NCBI GenBank assembly: GCA_004794785.1
Contig: SJOL01004119.1
Coordinates: 79,277 to 143,276, forward strand
Length of the DNA stretch: 64,000 nucleotides
From: Opisthorchis felineus
Lineage: Eukaryota; Platyhelminthes; Trematoda; Opisthorchiida; Opisthorchiidae
Direction: 5' to 3'
Shown here piece after piece: positions 39,240 through 54,200 of the stretch. The stretch's first letter is position 1, and every line of letters starts with the position of its first letter. The translations under genes were made by a program, and so were the position numbers. Under the pieces are notes generated by a model. It searched no databases and was not told the DNA's origin. It saw only the letters and a list, made by a program, of their open reading frames with translations.

Positions 39240-42200
39240 GAACTCTTTTTCAACTTATCCGCAAAAGTGAATCAAGAAACATGGTGGTCAGTTACAAAGA
39301 AAGACGGATCGAACGTTCAAACCAGTTCTCGCTGCCTGTTTCGGTGGACGGAATACTTTGAAGAACAATTACCTGGCCTGTGCTGTCCACCTTCCGGATC
39401 GGTGAACCAACAGGTTCAAAATGGGACATGAACTGTTCGGCCAAAGGGAAGACGGAGTCAAAAAACGAAATCAAACTTTTGAAGGGGAACAAAGAATCCG
39501 ACTGACAGACTGTCTTATCCTTGCCTTGTTTAGGTATGGAAAAGAACGACTCGTCCATTGTCCGACAAAACGCATGCGGGGCATTTGGAAGACGAATGAA
39601 GTGTCAGAGGAATGGCAGCTATCCGATAACATTGAACTGGCAATACAGAAATGTTATGAAGGTTTTTTCTATCAGTGATCACATCACAAGAACCCAAATT
39701 CCTTACTTACATTTCTATATGTGTGAAAGATGATGACGGTGACGAGTTTTGAACCAATAAGGTCATACACACTATGCGAAAGTGCTGTAACCGTTATGCC
39801 TACCATTAACATGCAAGGTAAGTTGTCCACTTTGTTGGTCTATGTAAATGAATATGTGGTGGTTCGGTTAGGTGAACCAAACTCAGAGGCGAGTCGAAAG
39901 TGACCACTATATTTCAAAATACACATAAGACTCACCGTATACGTAACGTAGGTACTTTGCCACGTACTTTTCCAAAGTACGATGAATAATTAGCGCATCA
40001 TGCCGGTATGGATAATTACCCAGACCTTCCGGGTTGAACACCTGGAACGGGAAACCGACTGTGTGAAGCGATTTAAAAAACCGAGTGGAATGGGTCGTGA
40101 GCATAAGAACCAAAGTGTACCGAAATCTGCTCGCAACAAACGGCAAGCGATAGTGTGGAAATGGAGGAAACAGCTATAAGAATTCTTCAGAAAAATCATA
40201 AACAATACATGATGCCTATAGTACTGACAACTCAATCGGTACAAACCGAATTATTCAGCTGTGGCGGCTTTTCGAAGCATAAACATTATGAAACCCATAA
40301 GACGTATACGTGTTGGATTGTCCAACCCTACATTGTAGAAATCAAGGCTCCAATTAAGTACCCTTCCGTCAGATCACTAACGTGGTCCACATCATCCCCT
40401 GTTCAAGTAACGTGTGATCAAGCGTTCCAAAAGTATTGTGTAATATCACATACGTCAACAATGAAATGTTTTGGGAAGGACAACAATCCAAAGGTACCGT
40501 CAAAGCAAGTTAGCAAACACCATTGCTATCTGACTGTGCTCACGCCCAGTTAATTAACATTGATTGGTGCACCGTTATGTTCTGCTTTCCAACAACGTTC
40601 GACTGGTTACAAAACGTTCGCAATTAGATTGTCAACCTCGGCGAATAAACTAGCTTCCAATGGAGAGGACTGATAGAGTAGTTTCAAATCGTCGTACAAA
40701 CGTGTTTTCAGTAGATATGCACATATTAGAGTTAGGTTGCTGGCGAATAGTGTAACATATGGTCGTTTAGTTTAATTGGCAATTTAGCCAAAGGACTTCT
40801 GCGATCTGCACGTCAGAAGTGCACACTAAAACTCCGGGCCTGTGGTACAAAGTAATCTGTCTATCGTACGTCCCGAATGGTGGCCTAACTCGACTCAGTG
40901 CGCATTCCCGACATGCTGCCTAACTGTGCCCTTTCATTTAGAGTCATGCACATCCTATCTTGTCGAAAAACCGACACCGTGTAGATAAAAATATATCCAC
41001 CTACTTTATCTACATTGAAAGCTGAATTGCTCGATCCTTCGTGCAAGTAAATGAACTGCCGTCTGAATCGACCGGTGGGCATCAGCCACTTATCTGCCGC
41101 ACAGTACAAGTCGATGGATACACGGCTTCCAGTATACGAATGCTCACTAAAGTTAAGCTGGAAGCAAACGACTTTAGACAAAGTTGGAGATATGCATTCA
41201 AATAGGACCTCAAACCCCACTAACTACACTGACCAGCGGAGTAAGCCTAGATATCTACGCATCCTGACTCAATTCGGACCACAAAATATGGCATCCAGGT
41301 TGCGCAACGCAAATGGACACATTCGGCTTTACGTCATACCTGTTGGGTGTCTCCCCATGGTTCGAGATCAAATGGGGCACTTAAGCTGGGGTCTTCCTTC
41401 CAAGATGGTATCCACATAATCATCCCCGCGTTGGTTGGGGAAGTGACAAGATATGACTGCTAACCGACGTCAAAGACGTTCGTGTCCGGGCGAGTATTTT
41501 GTGTAGGTAGCTTGCACGTCTTGTGATAGGCAAACACAAAGCATATTTTGTTTTTCACCTTCATTTCATTCCTCGCCTTATTACAATGGTTAATTCAAAC
41601 GAATTGAAGTAGCCAAACTCGTATTCTGAAACTGGTGTTGCTTCCAAATGATAGTGAAGACGATAAGCTAAGCGGTGTGATGAAGCATATAATGGATGTG
41701 TTTCTGTATGCTACAATGTCCTTAATCTAAAAGTGTAAGTTGTACGGTGTGACACGGTTGCAGAGGACCAGCAGTAAAGTGGTCAAATAAAGTAAACTAC
41801 CAGATGTAACATGTTCAAATCCGGTAAGTAAGCGACTTGTACTCATTCTTCTGGCTGTCTTTTAGAATCCACGTGCGAATATGCAGTCCACTTTCAGTCC
41901 ATGTGACTGAACAGTTTATATGAATTTCTAGGTGAGCAGACCAAGTGGAAGGCAGCCTGACTTTTTACCACTATCGTCTATGCGTAGCCGGTTTACACAA
42001 TAAAGCAATAAGCAACCTCCCAAAAGGTAAGAATCCAGTGAAGGAAATGATTTACGCTAACCTGACCAAAAGCTGGTAGTCGAGCTTGAGTGCCGCAATG
42101 ATCCCGCGGACCACGCTGTCGGGGATTTAGCTCTACAAGGTGTAACCACGCCAGGCAGGAAAAATGACAGCTATCAAACTACGAAATTCTGTACTAATAG

Positions 42201-45200
42201 TGTAAGGAGGAAAGCCCTTCGCTGAGGAGTTGTTTACTAGAAAACGCCAACTAAACAGTTACAGACTATTCAACAGGAAAGTCAAACTCTCATTTGCACG
42301 TTGTTTTTAAAAACTGAATATCCGTCTTCTTCTTGAACGCGCCTTCTTGAACTATCCTGGGCATTCATTGATAATCACGCGATTGTAAACGAAAACCGCA
42401 AAGCAGTTACACAAATTCCGTAATAAATCCCACCTTTCATTAGATCAAGGCGGAGTTACGAGAAAACACATACTACTCGCATTCCTCATCAGTAGTATCC
42501 ACCGTTACTAGCAATCGCATTACGAGGTCTGAGGATAAAGTCGTACTGTCCTCCAGCATGTCTACATTTATGGAAGTGGCCATACTGTCTTCATCCGGAA
42601 GAGGACAGATTAGAAAACGTCAGCCTTAAAACCGCAAATCCGATTGTCCGAAGGCTGACTGTGACCGGCTGACTGTGACTGTAACTAATACGGGCGAAAT
42701 ACAGTTAGGACCTACCAAGTGACCAATGTTACTCCACACGCATCTGATGCACACGGTAGCACCAACAAGGGGATCTACGCCCTATTCCCTGCGCAAACAG
42801 GCAGGGCCACCAAATACAGCCAAGGTTGGACTAACAAATCATTGGCTCTAAGAAAAGACCCTCAAGAAAATCTACTTCCAGTTGTCTTGCTGTTTAGAAA
42901 ATTGAGTCAAGGCTCATGCTGGAGGACCTCAGAAAAAGCCTTGCCCTCGGCCTTGGCAACCGGAGTCATTTGTCCGCACAGTTCTTTGCTCACCGATGCC
43001 CCTCCCCAACTCCCTCAATCCCGCAAGTAAACGTCACTGCAACGTTCGACTGTCAGTTACCAGACCGATGTGCCTTATACACTACCCATTAACAAGAAAC
43101 AAGGAACAATAACAACAAAATCTACGAGGTCTTTTCTACATAGCAGCTTTCAAAGCCGTACTCTATGGCAAAGAGACAATGCATGCCCAAAACTTACAGT
43201 CCCTTAAAATTGATGTACGCTGTCTCTGAAACCCGTATACAAGACTCAAGCGTGGTCATGCATCTGAAAGCGCCAAAGACGAACTCATCTCTTTCAAATT
43301 TCAACATCTGCGTGTCTGGTGATCCATAATCGATGGAATATATGGAGTCGATGCTCGTCGCACAAACAATGGACAGGGAGGCTTCCAATTGTTTCTGGCC
43401 AGCAGATGTTTTATACATAATCGCTCACAGCGTGTAACCTGGCGGCCACCAGGTGCAAATCAACCGTGAACTCAATTGGATCACGTGGCTATTAGTGACC
43501 AGTGGTGAAGCACAATTCAAGGATGCCGCTCCTTCTGAAGCACAACTTAGATCCGAGAACGTCTGATAATTAGCTTGTCCTAAAGCCCTGATAAATAAGC
43601 ATGAAGTCTATCAATCCATCATCATCGGGGAACTACCATAGCTGAGCAGTATTAATATGAGCTAGCTCGACCACTCTCTGGAATAAGCGAACGCAGTACT
43701 GGTAATGGCAGTCTGGATGAAGCAGGGCAAAATGGAGAAGCAGCGCTGCTGCTGCTGCCCAAAGCTGTCCATTCCACTTCTCCGATACGAGTGGATGATC
43801 ATGGGATATCGTCCAGATTGATAACCCTGATTTACGCTAGGGAATTTCTACCAGCACAAACAAATAATGAAGAGTCTAAGAAAACACCGAGTGCTTCGGT
43901 GGACAGTGGAAAGTCAGGAGATGAAGAAGGACCCTATAACCGGAAACAGCCGTGCCCAATGCCCTACATCTAATTCGATCGACTGGTCAGAAGAACCTGT
44001 CAGCGAAATGATAAATGAAAAAGACGTTTCAGTAACTCGATCAAAAACACCGATTGGAAAGATGGGCCGAGCATTCCGAAGAACAATTTAGCTGACCCCC
44101 TGAAACACAATCCCTGAAAACAGTGCACAAACGCGGATTGAATGAAAACCTTAGTTGCCCATCAGAAGAGATCAAGCACGAATTATCCCTCCAAAACATG
44201 ATAATACATCCACGTCTGACGGTTTGTATGCAGTCCTCTTCAAAGAAGGCAAGAATCTCCGGTTACCTGACGAAACTTATTGGTTCTACATGCTGCCCCG
44301 CAGAATGCGGCATATGAACAATAATTCCTATCTTACAAAAGGTACGCGAACACTGTGAAAATCATCGTGGAATTAACCTGGTAGCTTTGACAGTGAACGT
44401 CAATCCACTGAAGGTTGTGTGCATACAGAGATTGGTCCGTAAAAACTGAGCTGGGTTCCGCCCTCAAGGAGGATGAATCGGTCATATATTCATTCCCTGA
44501 GATTCTGGAATACCGACACTATTCCCAGCAGCCAACAGTGTCTGTCTTCTTCGATTTGAAATTTTTCTGTGACTCGGTTGATCGTCAGGCGCTATGGAAG
44601 AGCCATGGAGAAAAAACGCGCCCCCCCCCATAAATTTCTGGCCTCTAACGGAGGCGCGAAGCCGGAAAGTCGTCGCCTGGGTTCACTGCATCCAGTGGTT
44701 AGACAAAGCTGTCCTCTTTCAGCACTATTCAACTTCGTTACTGATATGACTCAGACTCCAATGCCTGCTTCCAAAGTGTTCGCTCACATATTTCGAGTAA
44801 GCAGACGACAGGGCCCTTCTTGAATCTGACCCCACCGAAATAAGGACATCAAATAATCTGAATAGTTCCGCCTCAGGATTTTGCATGCAGTTCACGCCTG
44901 CCAATTATGGTGTTGCTGCAAGACTGGGTAGGATTAAATCCAAACCTCATGTTTGCGGATGAGCCGATTGAAATTGCAGACAGTTGTCTACCTGTCTACC
45001 TGATCAGCTTCACTGAGCTAGCTAGGGACGATATATCCATCCCGAAAGAAGACCATCGGGAAGGCAAGAGTGGATTTTGCCACCCTGTACCATCTGTGGC
45101 GCTTATCTATCAAGGGTGGAGTTTACAAAGTAGAAGTGCGCTCCATATTATACAGGCCAGAAAACCGGCCACTGCGAGCTTAGGACGTTAAAAAAACTGA

Positions 45201-48200
45201 GTGCTTGACCATCGGTGTCTTTAGAGGAATTCTGGTGTTTAGTAGGAACGTTGGGTCATTAATGTTGAAATACGTTGAATGGCTTTCGGACGAAATAACT
45301 CGTGATAATCAATTTCCTTAGAGAGCCCTTGCTGCACAACCACGGAGGGTTGAAACGAGCAAGGGGTCAGACAATGGTTTACAACCCAATTATGGAAGCC
45401 ACTGTCAGTAAAATAGGCTGCGCTGATCATGGCCGCCTTGCTAGAAGGGGACGCCGGTACGCGACAGATCAGTGGTTGAAGCAACTGGCAGACATTGTCC
45501 AGTCGCGTGCATGCATTGAAGCTATTGCCCCAATAAGAAGTCCAACGCTCCTGGATTCAGGCGTCAACTGTATCAGCTACTGCCTCCAGTGCGTAACTGT
45601 CCATCCCCCTCCTCCCACATCATTGAGCAAAACCGGTTGTAGGCTGTCAAACAGTTTTCGCAACCTTATGAGTAGTGTTTTCTGTCGAGAAATCACATTG
45701 TCCGAAAGAAGTAAACTTCCTACGGCACACTATTTCAACTCCACTAACGAACGCATAGATTCTGACGTAAGTCTGGGAAATCGTAAAATCAAGTTGCTTT
45801 ATCAGCATCAACTAGCCTCTGTGCTGGCAGACTTTGATTCATCTATCCGGCTGACAGAAGCGTAGCCCAGCTTTCAGTAACAAACACTGACGACAGTGGT
45901 GAAGCTGACCGAGCAACTGCGCCTAAGACATCCTGACGGCGACAACCAGCGTGTAGTTGGAAAAGATATGCTGCATCTCTTGTCCAGAAGCAAAACAACC
46001 ACACTAAGTAACTAATTCGCACAGAGGACGATTAGTGAAACAAACAAAGTGAGCAAATCAAAAAAGTCGCTGCTCCACGGCGGCACAGAGAATTTTACGA
46101 TTCCCTGAATGCCATTCATGACCCAAGCATTAAACCAACCAAAACCTTGCATGATGCTAACACGGGACTGAAGCAGACGTCACCTGTGGACATTGTGGAT
46201 ACACGGTGCAGGCACTTCAGCAAACTGCTGAACCCACCGACGAGCATCGACTGAACTGCAGTGGATAAACTGCCCCCAAACTGACACGAAACCGTTCGTT
46301 GAACTTCCTCCGACCACAGAAGAGATACTATAGGTGAGCACGCACTGGCGGAATGACAAAGCAGATGGGGAAAACATGTCTGCAGCAGAACTCTCCATGC
46401 ATTGTGTGGTCTGATGTCGTAGAACGAACTTATTCAACGGACCAGCATCACTAACAGGAAAAGGAAATTCTACGAGAAATTCAAGATGCTTCACTCGAAC
46501 CACTCTAGAAAGGATGGAGAAAAACTCCACCTAACAACCACAGAAGCACCAGTCTACTGAACTGTGCAGACAAGCATCTGTCACGAGTGCTACTCAACAG
46601 TCTAACTGCTGAAGTGGTTGAAGCACATATCCTCAAAACGTGATTTCCGTGCTGGTCGCAGCACAAAGAATCTTAAACGTATTGCACAACAGCTTCAAGA
46701 AAGACTCCATGAACACCAGCTGCTACATGCCTTTCTAGAAGACCTCACGAAGGCCCTCCACTCCGTCAGTCAAGAAGCGCTATGGACAGTCATAAATAGA
46801 GCTATCCGCCAAAATTTACGAACCTTATCCAAAGCATACTCATAGAAGTGACAGCCAAGATGCACACGAAAGGATCGACTCCAAGTGATTTTAAAATCCT
46901 CATTCACGTAAAAAATTTGTATCCAACCAAGAAGCGGCTTTCGTGAACGACGACGCCAGCATGCGATTCGAGTATCGGTGTGGTGGACGTCTTTTCAGCC
47001 TTAGAAGTCTTGTGACAAGCAGGGACTGTGCAATATTTTCACATACGCATGATGAGATGCAACGCCTAACTGACTAGTTTGCGACTGCCGCTGTGCACTT
47101 TTGGCCTGTGCCTCCAATCGAAGAAGAGCTTTGCAATGCACCAACCGGCGCCTTGTGGGATTCTCAACACTCCTCCGTACATCAAAACTGGGAGAAAATT
47201 TGTGGACTACTGCCACTTCAGAAGCGCACTCCCTGTCAACTTGACTATTGACCGTGAGCGGAGATCATGTGTTGCCAAGCGAGTGCGGCTTTGGGTGAAC
47301 TCGAGAAACAGGTTTGGAGGAAACAAAGCCTTAGACTGAAGGCCAAGCTGAACGAGTACAATGTGCTGGCGCAGTATATCCTCTTGTACGGTATTAGAAC
47401 ACTGTTCATGTACCGGCCCAACATCCAATAGTTGATCTGCTTTCACATGCACTGCCTGAGGCGGATAAAATGGTATTAGCCATACTGAACCAGTGCGGGA
47501 CACGGAGGTTTTCCGACGAGCGCATTGTGACGGAACGGAGGCCACGACCATAGTCAACCGTTTACGATGGATGGGACATGCCTTAAGAATGAAAGGGAAC
47601 AGGATTCCGAAGGGGCATTTGTATGTCCAACGGAATACCAAGAAACGGAATAATGCAGAACACGAGCTTTGAGATTATGATGGACGGAATTATAATGGCT
47701 ACCACCGTCGATCTCATGGTAACAGAAACCGAAGCGCAAAGACTTCACGGAGAGAAGTTAGACGAACTGGAGTCCGGCAATTCAGCGACTGCCAACTTCG
47801 AGCGACAGATTCGAAGCGTCGAGGACACAAGGGTATCCACAGAGCTGTTGGACTGGAGGGAGAACAAGCAGGATCTTCAGTGACTGTGGTCCTGTTTGCG
47901 CTGGTCGAATTGGACTGGTTAACCGTCAGCTGGTACACAGTGATACATTGGTGAAACGTCAGCAGATTTTCCTGAGCTATCTGAGGTTATCAGCTAGCTT
48001 GGAACCCCGATGGTACTAGAACTGAATTTTAATGGTGATCATAGTACACACCAAATCAAGTCAAACAACGGCTAAATACGTAATGCCATGCCGGTGCAAC
48101 TTGGGTTCGGCTTGTTAGTAACGTAGGTACCTAGCTTATCCGAAGCGGACACAACTGTGGTCCACCGAACCATGTTTCGCATGCTCTGTGGAATCAACTG

Positions 48201-51200
48201 TTCGGTAGCGCAAACTGATGGCTTCATAGTTAAGGATATGGGTTTAAAAAGCCGGTGATCGGAAATCGTCAGTAAGAAGCACAAAAGAAGGAGTAACTAT
48301 GTAAACAACGATGACTTTCATGCAACAATAACTAGGACAATTAACATGTGTGTGAGAAGCGGAAAGCGACGTGATGTCCAAGCCCAGGTTTGTAAAAAAT
48401 TCCTAGTACATTGGTGAAGGATTCATGGCTCGATAAAACTTTAAAAAATTCCACACAAACATGAATACAGTCAGAGTGATATTAACCAGAAATGACAATG
48501 AAAACTGAATAGCGGGAGATTTGTTAGATTGTGAAAAGTTACCTCAACTATATATGGCACCTGTTTAGTTAAAATTACTTATCAGCGTTGGGCTGCAGGG
48601 AAAACAGAGAAACAATAAACAATAAAAATTTAACCAGGGATAGCTTCCATCAGCCTGCTAGTAGCTAATGACGGAACCAAAAGGTAGGGGGTTTGGTTAT
48701 CCAGTAACGACTCCGGTCTCCGTATACCGAGGCCAGAGTACCCTGTGAGTAGTCTATTCAAAAGCAGTGCTTATCATTTTTCGGCAACTAGCAGAAGCAT
48801 CCGGTTGCACAAAAGGACCGAACAATGCGTGAAGTCCACTTTGTAAAACCACATGGGGAAATAATGAAATGGGTATTTTCAGTTTCAATGTAAGGGAACC
48901 GGCGTTTATGTTAGCACTGGTAGTGCTCAACCGGGAGATTCTTCGAAAAGGCATTTTAGTGGATCAGGGGGAACAGAGGCCTCAGATTTGAAGACAATAT
49001 CGACTGACAAAATTAACGCTTGTTCGGATTACCTCATGTCCGAATGGCTTAAAATTCATCCTCACCAATTTTGGGCTTTTGTCATTGTCCAGTAGTTACC
49101 TATTCTTATCTACCACTGATGGCAGAACACAAGAGTTGGCATTGCAGAGGGCGTTTCACCCCATCTTGGACTTGTCAGTGAGATTCTGCAGTTAAAATAG
49201 CAATACGATGTGAACAAGCCGGTTGTTTTTATGCATGTTCTGTAACGTCCAGGATTGCAAAAGCTGCAACAAATGAGGGCTGAATAAGCCCTTATGCTTG
49301 TATGGGCTCAAAATATCTGCAGAAAAGTTCAAAAGTTATAACTCTTCCCAGTTCATCGGCCTGTCACCACTCTACACAAAATAATTCCGCCATGCCATAG
49401 GGAACGGTAAACTGTTGGGATAGTAATATCTGACGAAAGAACAACGGACAAGGTGAAACTGTAAGAAAACGCCACATAATCAGATTCGACAGGTGGTCTA
49501 TTAGGCTTTTCGTGCAGCATAAATTCACCTTGCCAAACTGTCAGTTTGTTCACCCGACCGATGGTCTACATGTCAAGTTTCCGTCCCTTACCACTTTACT
49601 GTTGGCTTTGCTATCCAGTGGACCTATTCTATGAGGCATCAAGGCCAGTCTCATTGAGCTCAATACAAGGGGATATCTATCTATATATCCGCACTCGCTT
49701 TCCCCCATTGTATATTTCTAAGATAACTACTTTGAGTTTGATTGGATTACCACGGAGGAAGGTTGAGTTGCATTCGGCAGCTGTCAAAAGCTATATAACT
49801 GTTGGTCAACGATGCTATCGTATTGCGAACGACAAGAATGATGATGATGATGACGTTGATGCATTTACTGCCAACAACCATACGTTACAACCTTAAATCA
49901 CCATCGTCAACGCCGTCAGCTACAGACCGAATGACAGTGGCATGGTGGTATAAGTCACGACATCATTTCCATTTTAACAAACTTTACTCACACGCCACCT
50001 AATCTATCGGACAACATGGGCAAGGACACGTGATAGTAAAAAACTAATGTGAAAACGTGGATACTGTGATTTATCTAGTAAACAACGATTTATATTCACC
50101 ATTCCCAAAGGCGGGGCATGGCTGTAACGTGCTATTTCGACCAAATTTTGGCCCACAGGTTCAGTTAAACCAAATATTAAAGAAAACCCTCTGCAAACCG
50201 CCGTCCACGAAACACGAATAGAGGTAAAAACGTTTTGGGTACCATGAAAATGCTTTAAAAATGAACCTGAAGGCTCATGACGCTTTTACCCTGGTTAATC
50301 TGGAAATGGCAAAAAAAAAGTCATGCGACCGGATAAATTTATATCAAAATTTGAACCTTAAAATTATGATGGGAAATGGTGTGACGAAAAAATTGGACGC
50401 CCGTTCATCTCCAAGGGATAAAAGCAGTGACACAGCTATTAACACCAAGGACTGGGTCGTGCAGAGGACCAACTTATTTAGTTTGTATTCCGTTCAACGT
50501 TAAGTTCAACGTTCAAGTTAAGCAAGTGATGAGGATTTTAGTCTCCATTGGCTGAAAATTGTAGGGAAGGTTCATTCAGAAATTTTGTGACCCCCTTGGA
50601 ACGATTACTAAAACCGAGGATACGTAAATGCAAACATCCATCTTTGAACCCGGGTAACCCATTTTGGGCTGTGTTAATCGTGCAGATGAAGCACGGTTTT
50701 AGATTTCAGGTTATTATGAACAATGAATCGCACAACACGAACTATCGTCAGATATTTGTTTTGAGAACACCTCTTCATGAACCCAGGAAAATTTTGGGTC
50801 ACACAATCCACGTCGTAAATTTGACGAAGAAGATTCCCAACCTCTCGAGTTTTGAAATAGACATGTTGGACGCAGATTTGAGTTACCATCTACTCCTACT
50901 ACACACAAATACTCAAAGGCGTTTGAAAGTTTAGGTTATTTTTCGAAGTACATGGTAGAATGGAATTTTTCAAACATTTCACATTAGATGGCACTTCCTA
51001 GGGAACGCAAAAAGTTACTATGTTCTTATATTTATTCATTTGGATAATACTTGTAAACCTGCTGATGGTTTTGAAACCTTTTTCTCGTGAGCTGAATGAC
51101 TTTCTATAAGGGGAGGATAATATGAAATAGGCCAAGAACTACCTCTCTTAACGGAACAAACATGTTTCCCTAAGCTAGCGGTCTAAAATAGACAGTTTAG

Positions 51201-54200
51201 CAACTTTGAATGTAACTTATGATCCACGGACGAGTCGCTTTAATCCAGACGGACCAGAACTGGGACTAACGTCCGTGGATTATACTGCAAAACCCAAAAA
51301 GTAGTTAAACACTGCTAAAGGTTAGTGAGCCGGTTACTGACTGCTAGGCAAATATAGAAAACTTATATGTAACCAACAGTCTTTATAACACTTTAGTCTA
51401 CTGGCAACAACAAGCTTCCTCAAAAATCGTCTCAATTACGGCCTCCCTAAGCCGCCTTTATGTCCCACGTCTGTAGCCACAAAATGCATACGTCAGTCAC
51501 TTTGGGCTGATGAGGCAAGATCGAAGCACAGTCCACCATCCTGAAGCCTTAATGCCTTGACCCACAGTTCAGAAAAATGAGAGTTCGTTGAGCGTCCCAA
51601 CAGTAAGTGCGCACGAGTGGAACAGGCAATCGGATTAGCGCAGCTGGATGCAAGACATCGAAGCAGTGGACAGCCACAGGTCACCAGGTTTCAGTCTCGC
51701 AGTCCAACACCTTTACCAAGCATTTTCACCGACTACGATGGCATCACTTCATCAATACAAAAGCAGCATGAGCAACACTTTGCAACGCTAGCGCGTTAGT
51801 TAAATTGGTTAAATCGAAATAAGCTTGGAACGAAACAGGAAATGTCGATTGCAATGTCTGGTCCTAACACGTATGATTGCCAGGACAGTCAAAAGATTAA
51901 GGACTCAACGACCAAACCCAGAATAACCTGAGGAAAGAAGTGACTGAAGCCGTAATACTTTGCTTTGAAAGGGGGTCTTTGACGGGTTGCGCAGAACAGC
52001 TTATTGGATTTGCGGATGAAGGCAGTTTTTTGTAAACACTTCGTGCCTAATATCCGTAGCTGTTAGGAACTGGCCGTTCTCTTACGACATTTTATTGATA
52101 AATATCTCTCTCCGTTTCAGGTGACGAAGGCTTAGTAGTCTGCTATAACGGTACCTTTGAATATAGGCACATTCCACGAGAAATGGTACCTGTGTAACTG
52201 TAGACACCGTAGACACCACTTTTGAAAACACATGCAGTTGGTTACTGGTTAAATCTTAAGAGGTACAAGCTCTTCTGCACAGAAAATCAAGTTTCCTGTA
52301 CATAGACCATCGCGTAAGTGTCAAGTTCGCCCTTCTTTTGTCACAATTTCCGAGGGATGTCTACAGGAGGCAGTGAACGGCGACATTTAAAACTCGACTG
52401 CCTCATACATACATACACGGTAATCGTATCTAACAGAGAACAGTGCGGGAATATAATGGTTTGCCCCCCCCCTCGAAAGAGTGGCTACTCTTTGAGGCGT
52501 CGCGCACTAGGCCCTGGCTAGGCGAAGTGTTCTCTTTTTTCGAGTCATAGTGAACAAAATAATCAAAAACCAATATCTTAAATTCTTAAGCCACAACCTG
52601 AGGTGTTTAGAAGACTGAGCTTAAGTTAAGGGGGAATGCGTCTGCAGGCAGTTAGTGACAGACAAAGGACAGGGTGCAGCGGGTGAAACAATATCCGTGA
52701 AAGGATACTGGTTTAACACCAACAAGCCTGTCTTCAAAAGGAGTTGATGGGTTCGGAGAGCTAGTACACTGACAGCCGAACGATTAAGAGTTACTAACAA
52801 AACCCAGACAACTGACGGGGGTAGAACTCACCCCTCTAGACTCTAATTCTCGATAAATATTCGCTTGAACGTCAAATCTCCAACGTTTAAACCCACGCTT
52901 GAGAAGCTGTTTAATGCCCTTGTGTGACAGCTGGATATTGCGCGAAATCCATCCATTCTCAAAAGTCCATTCCTTCAACTTTCTAGAAAGAAATTAGGGC
53001 GAAATGGAAAGAGATGATAAAATGGAGAAAATTCGACGACGACGAATGTGAGAGGAAAGTATACAATGTATCGTACAGTGGGCCTCCCTACTGGAGGACG
53101 CACCTTAGAGGAATAGTAAAATCTATCACTGACAAGGGCACTGCTTCGCGAGAGACAGAAGCGAATAGTAAGAACCAAAGATGACCTCAGTAGTATCAGG
53201 GTGTCTTAAACAGATTTTGAGTGCTTTATCTGAGACAGAAGCGTCAGAAACTCAAAACCCTTGCATTTCTGTGAATAATGTATACTGTCCCAGTCACATG
53301 TTCAACAGTCTATAATCTAGTTCACTTTCTCCGTTCGTGTTTGTTTACTAACGATCCTCCTCGATCAGCGCCCCACCCTATTAGAACGGTATCCCGTCAA
53401 ATAACGATTCAGACGAACGAACTGACGGATTTGGAAGTTATCCTTATGAGTGATTGATTACCGTTGGACCAGTGATTTATTCTGATAAAGTTGTCATTCA
53501 ATTCGAGGAATTCTCTTGAATAAACCCATCAGATGCTCTGACTGTGTGATGTTACCAAACATCATATTATGGGACCCAAAAAACATTGAACATGAAGCAG
53601 AGCATATATAATGCAAACGGAAAGACGAATATATGGGATCCTGAAAAAAATGAAAAGGCGTGGAGGAATTACTAATATGGACGTATCACAGGCTTTCTGC
53701 TTAAGAGTAATGTTATTTCACAAGCAGTTGGACATTTCACAGTTTTTATAAGTACATGACAGAATTTTCTGCTTAGTCTGGGTTGTTACAAATATCCGCC
53801 TCTGCGACATGAATGCAGCATAGTGAACTTGTATGATGGTCGCCAAACCATTATATAGGTCAGTACGAACCTCAAACCCAAATAACTTACCACGAAGACG
53901 TAACCTAACATAACGTCGGCGGCAGTAATTTTTGACGGAATGAATAATTATCACGTTTTAGTTGAAATTTCATCTGTCAAATGAAGTCAATCTATGCTGA
54001 AAAGCAAAGAAGCGTTGCACAGCTGTAGGTAGAGTGGAAACTGGAAAATTTTGATTGAAAGCTCGCCCTGTAATTAAAGTTATTTCATGCTTAAAAGCTG
54101 AGACGAACTGTCAAGCTGCCATGCGTTGCTTTACCTTCAAATGTAGCAAGTGAATTTGAGACCAAAGTATACGGTGTCTTCATTGTAGTGTTTCCTCTTA

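Noticed and set aside
39433..39620. Upstream part of the frame around exon 11, including an [12 protein letters not shown] string recalling the lipoxygenase PNxP motif
   Set aside because: It would precede the GSPI loop, out of order for the family, is bounded by a stop with no acceptor, and the real PN-like region is in exons 12-13.
40042..40146. N-terminal extension of exon 9 (..[15 protein letters not shown]..)
   Set aside because: Open in frame but upstream of the acceptor that joins exon 8 in phase; similar sequence at 6.25 kb suggests repeat-derived intron.
50548..50934. 128-codon plus-strand open frame
   Set aside because: No recognisable motif or partner exons; lies in an AT-rich intron of the opposite-strand gene.
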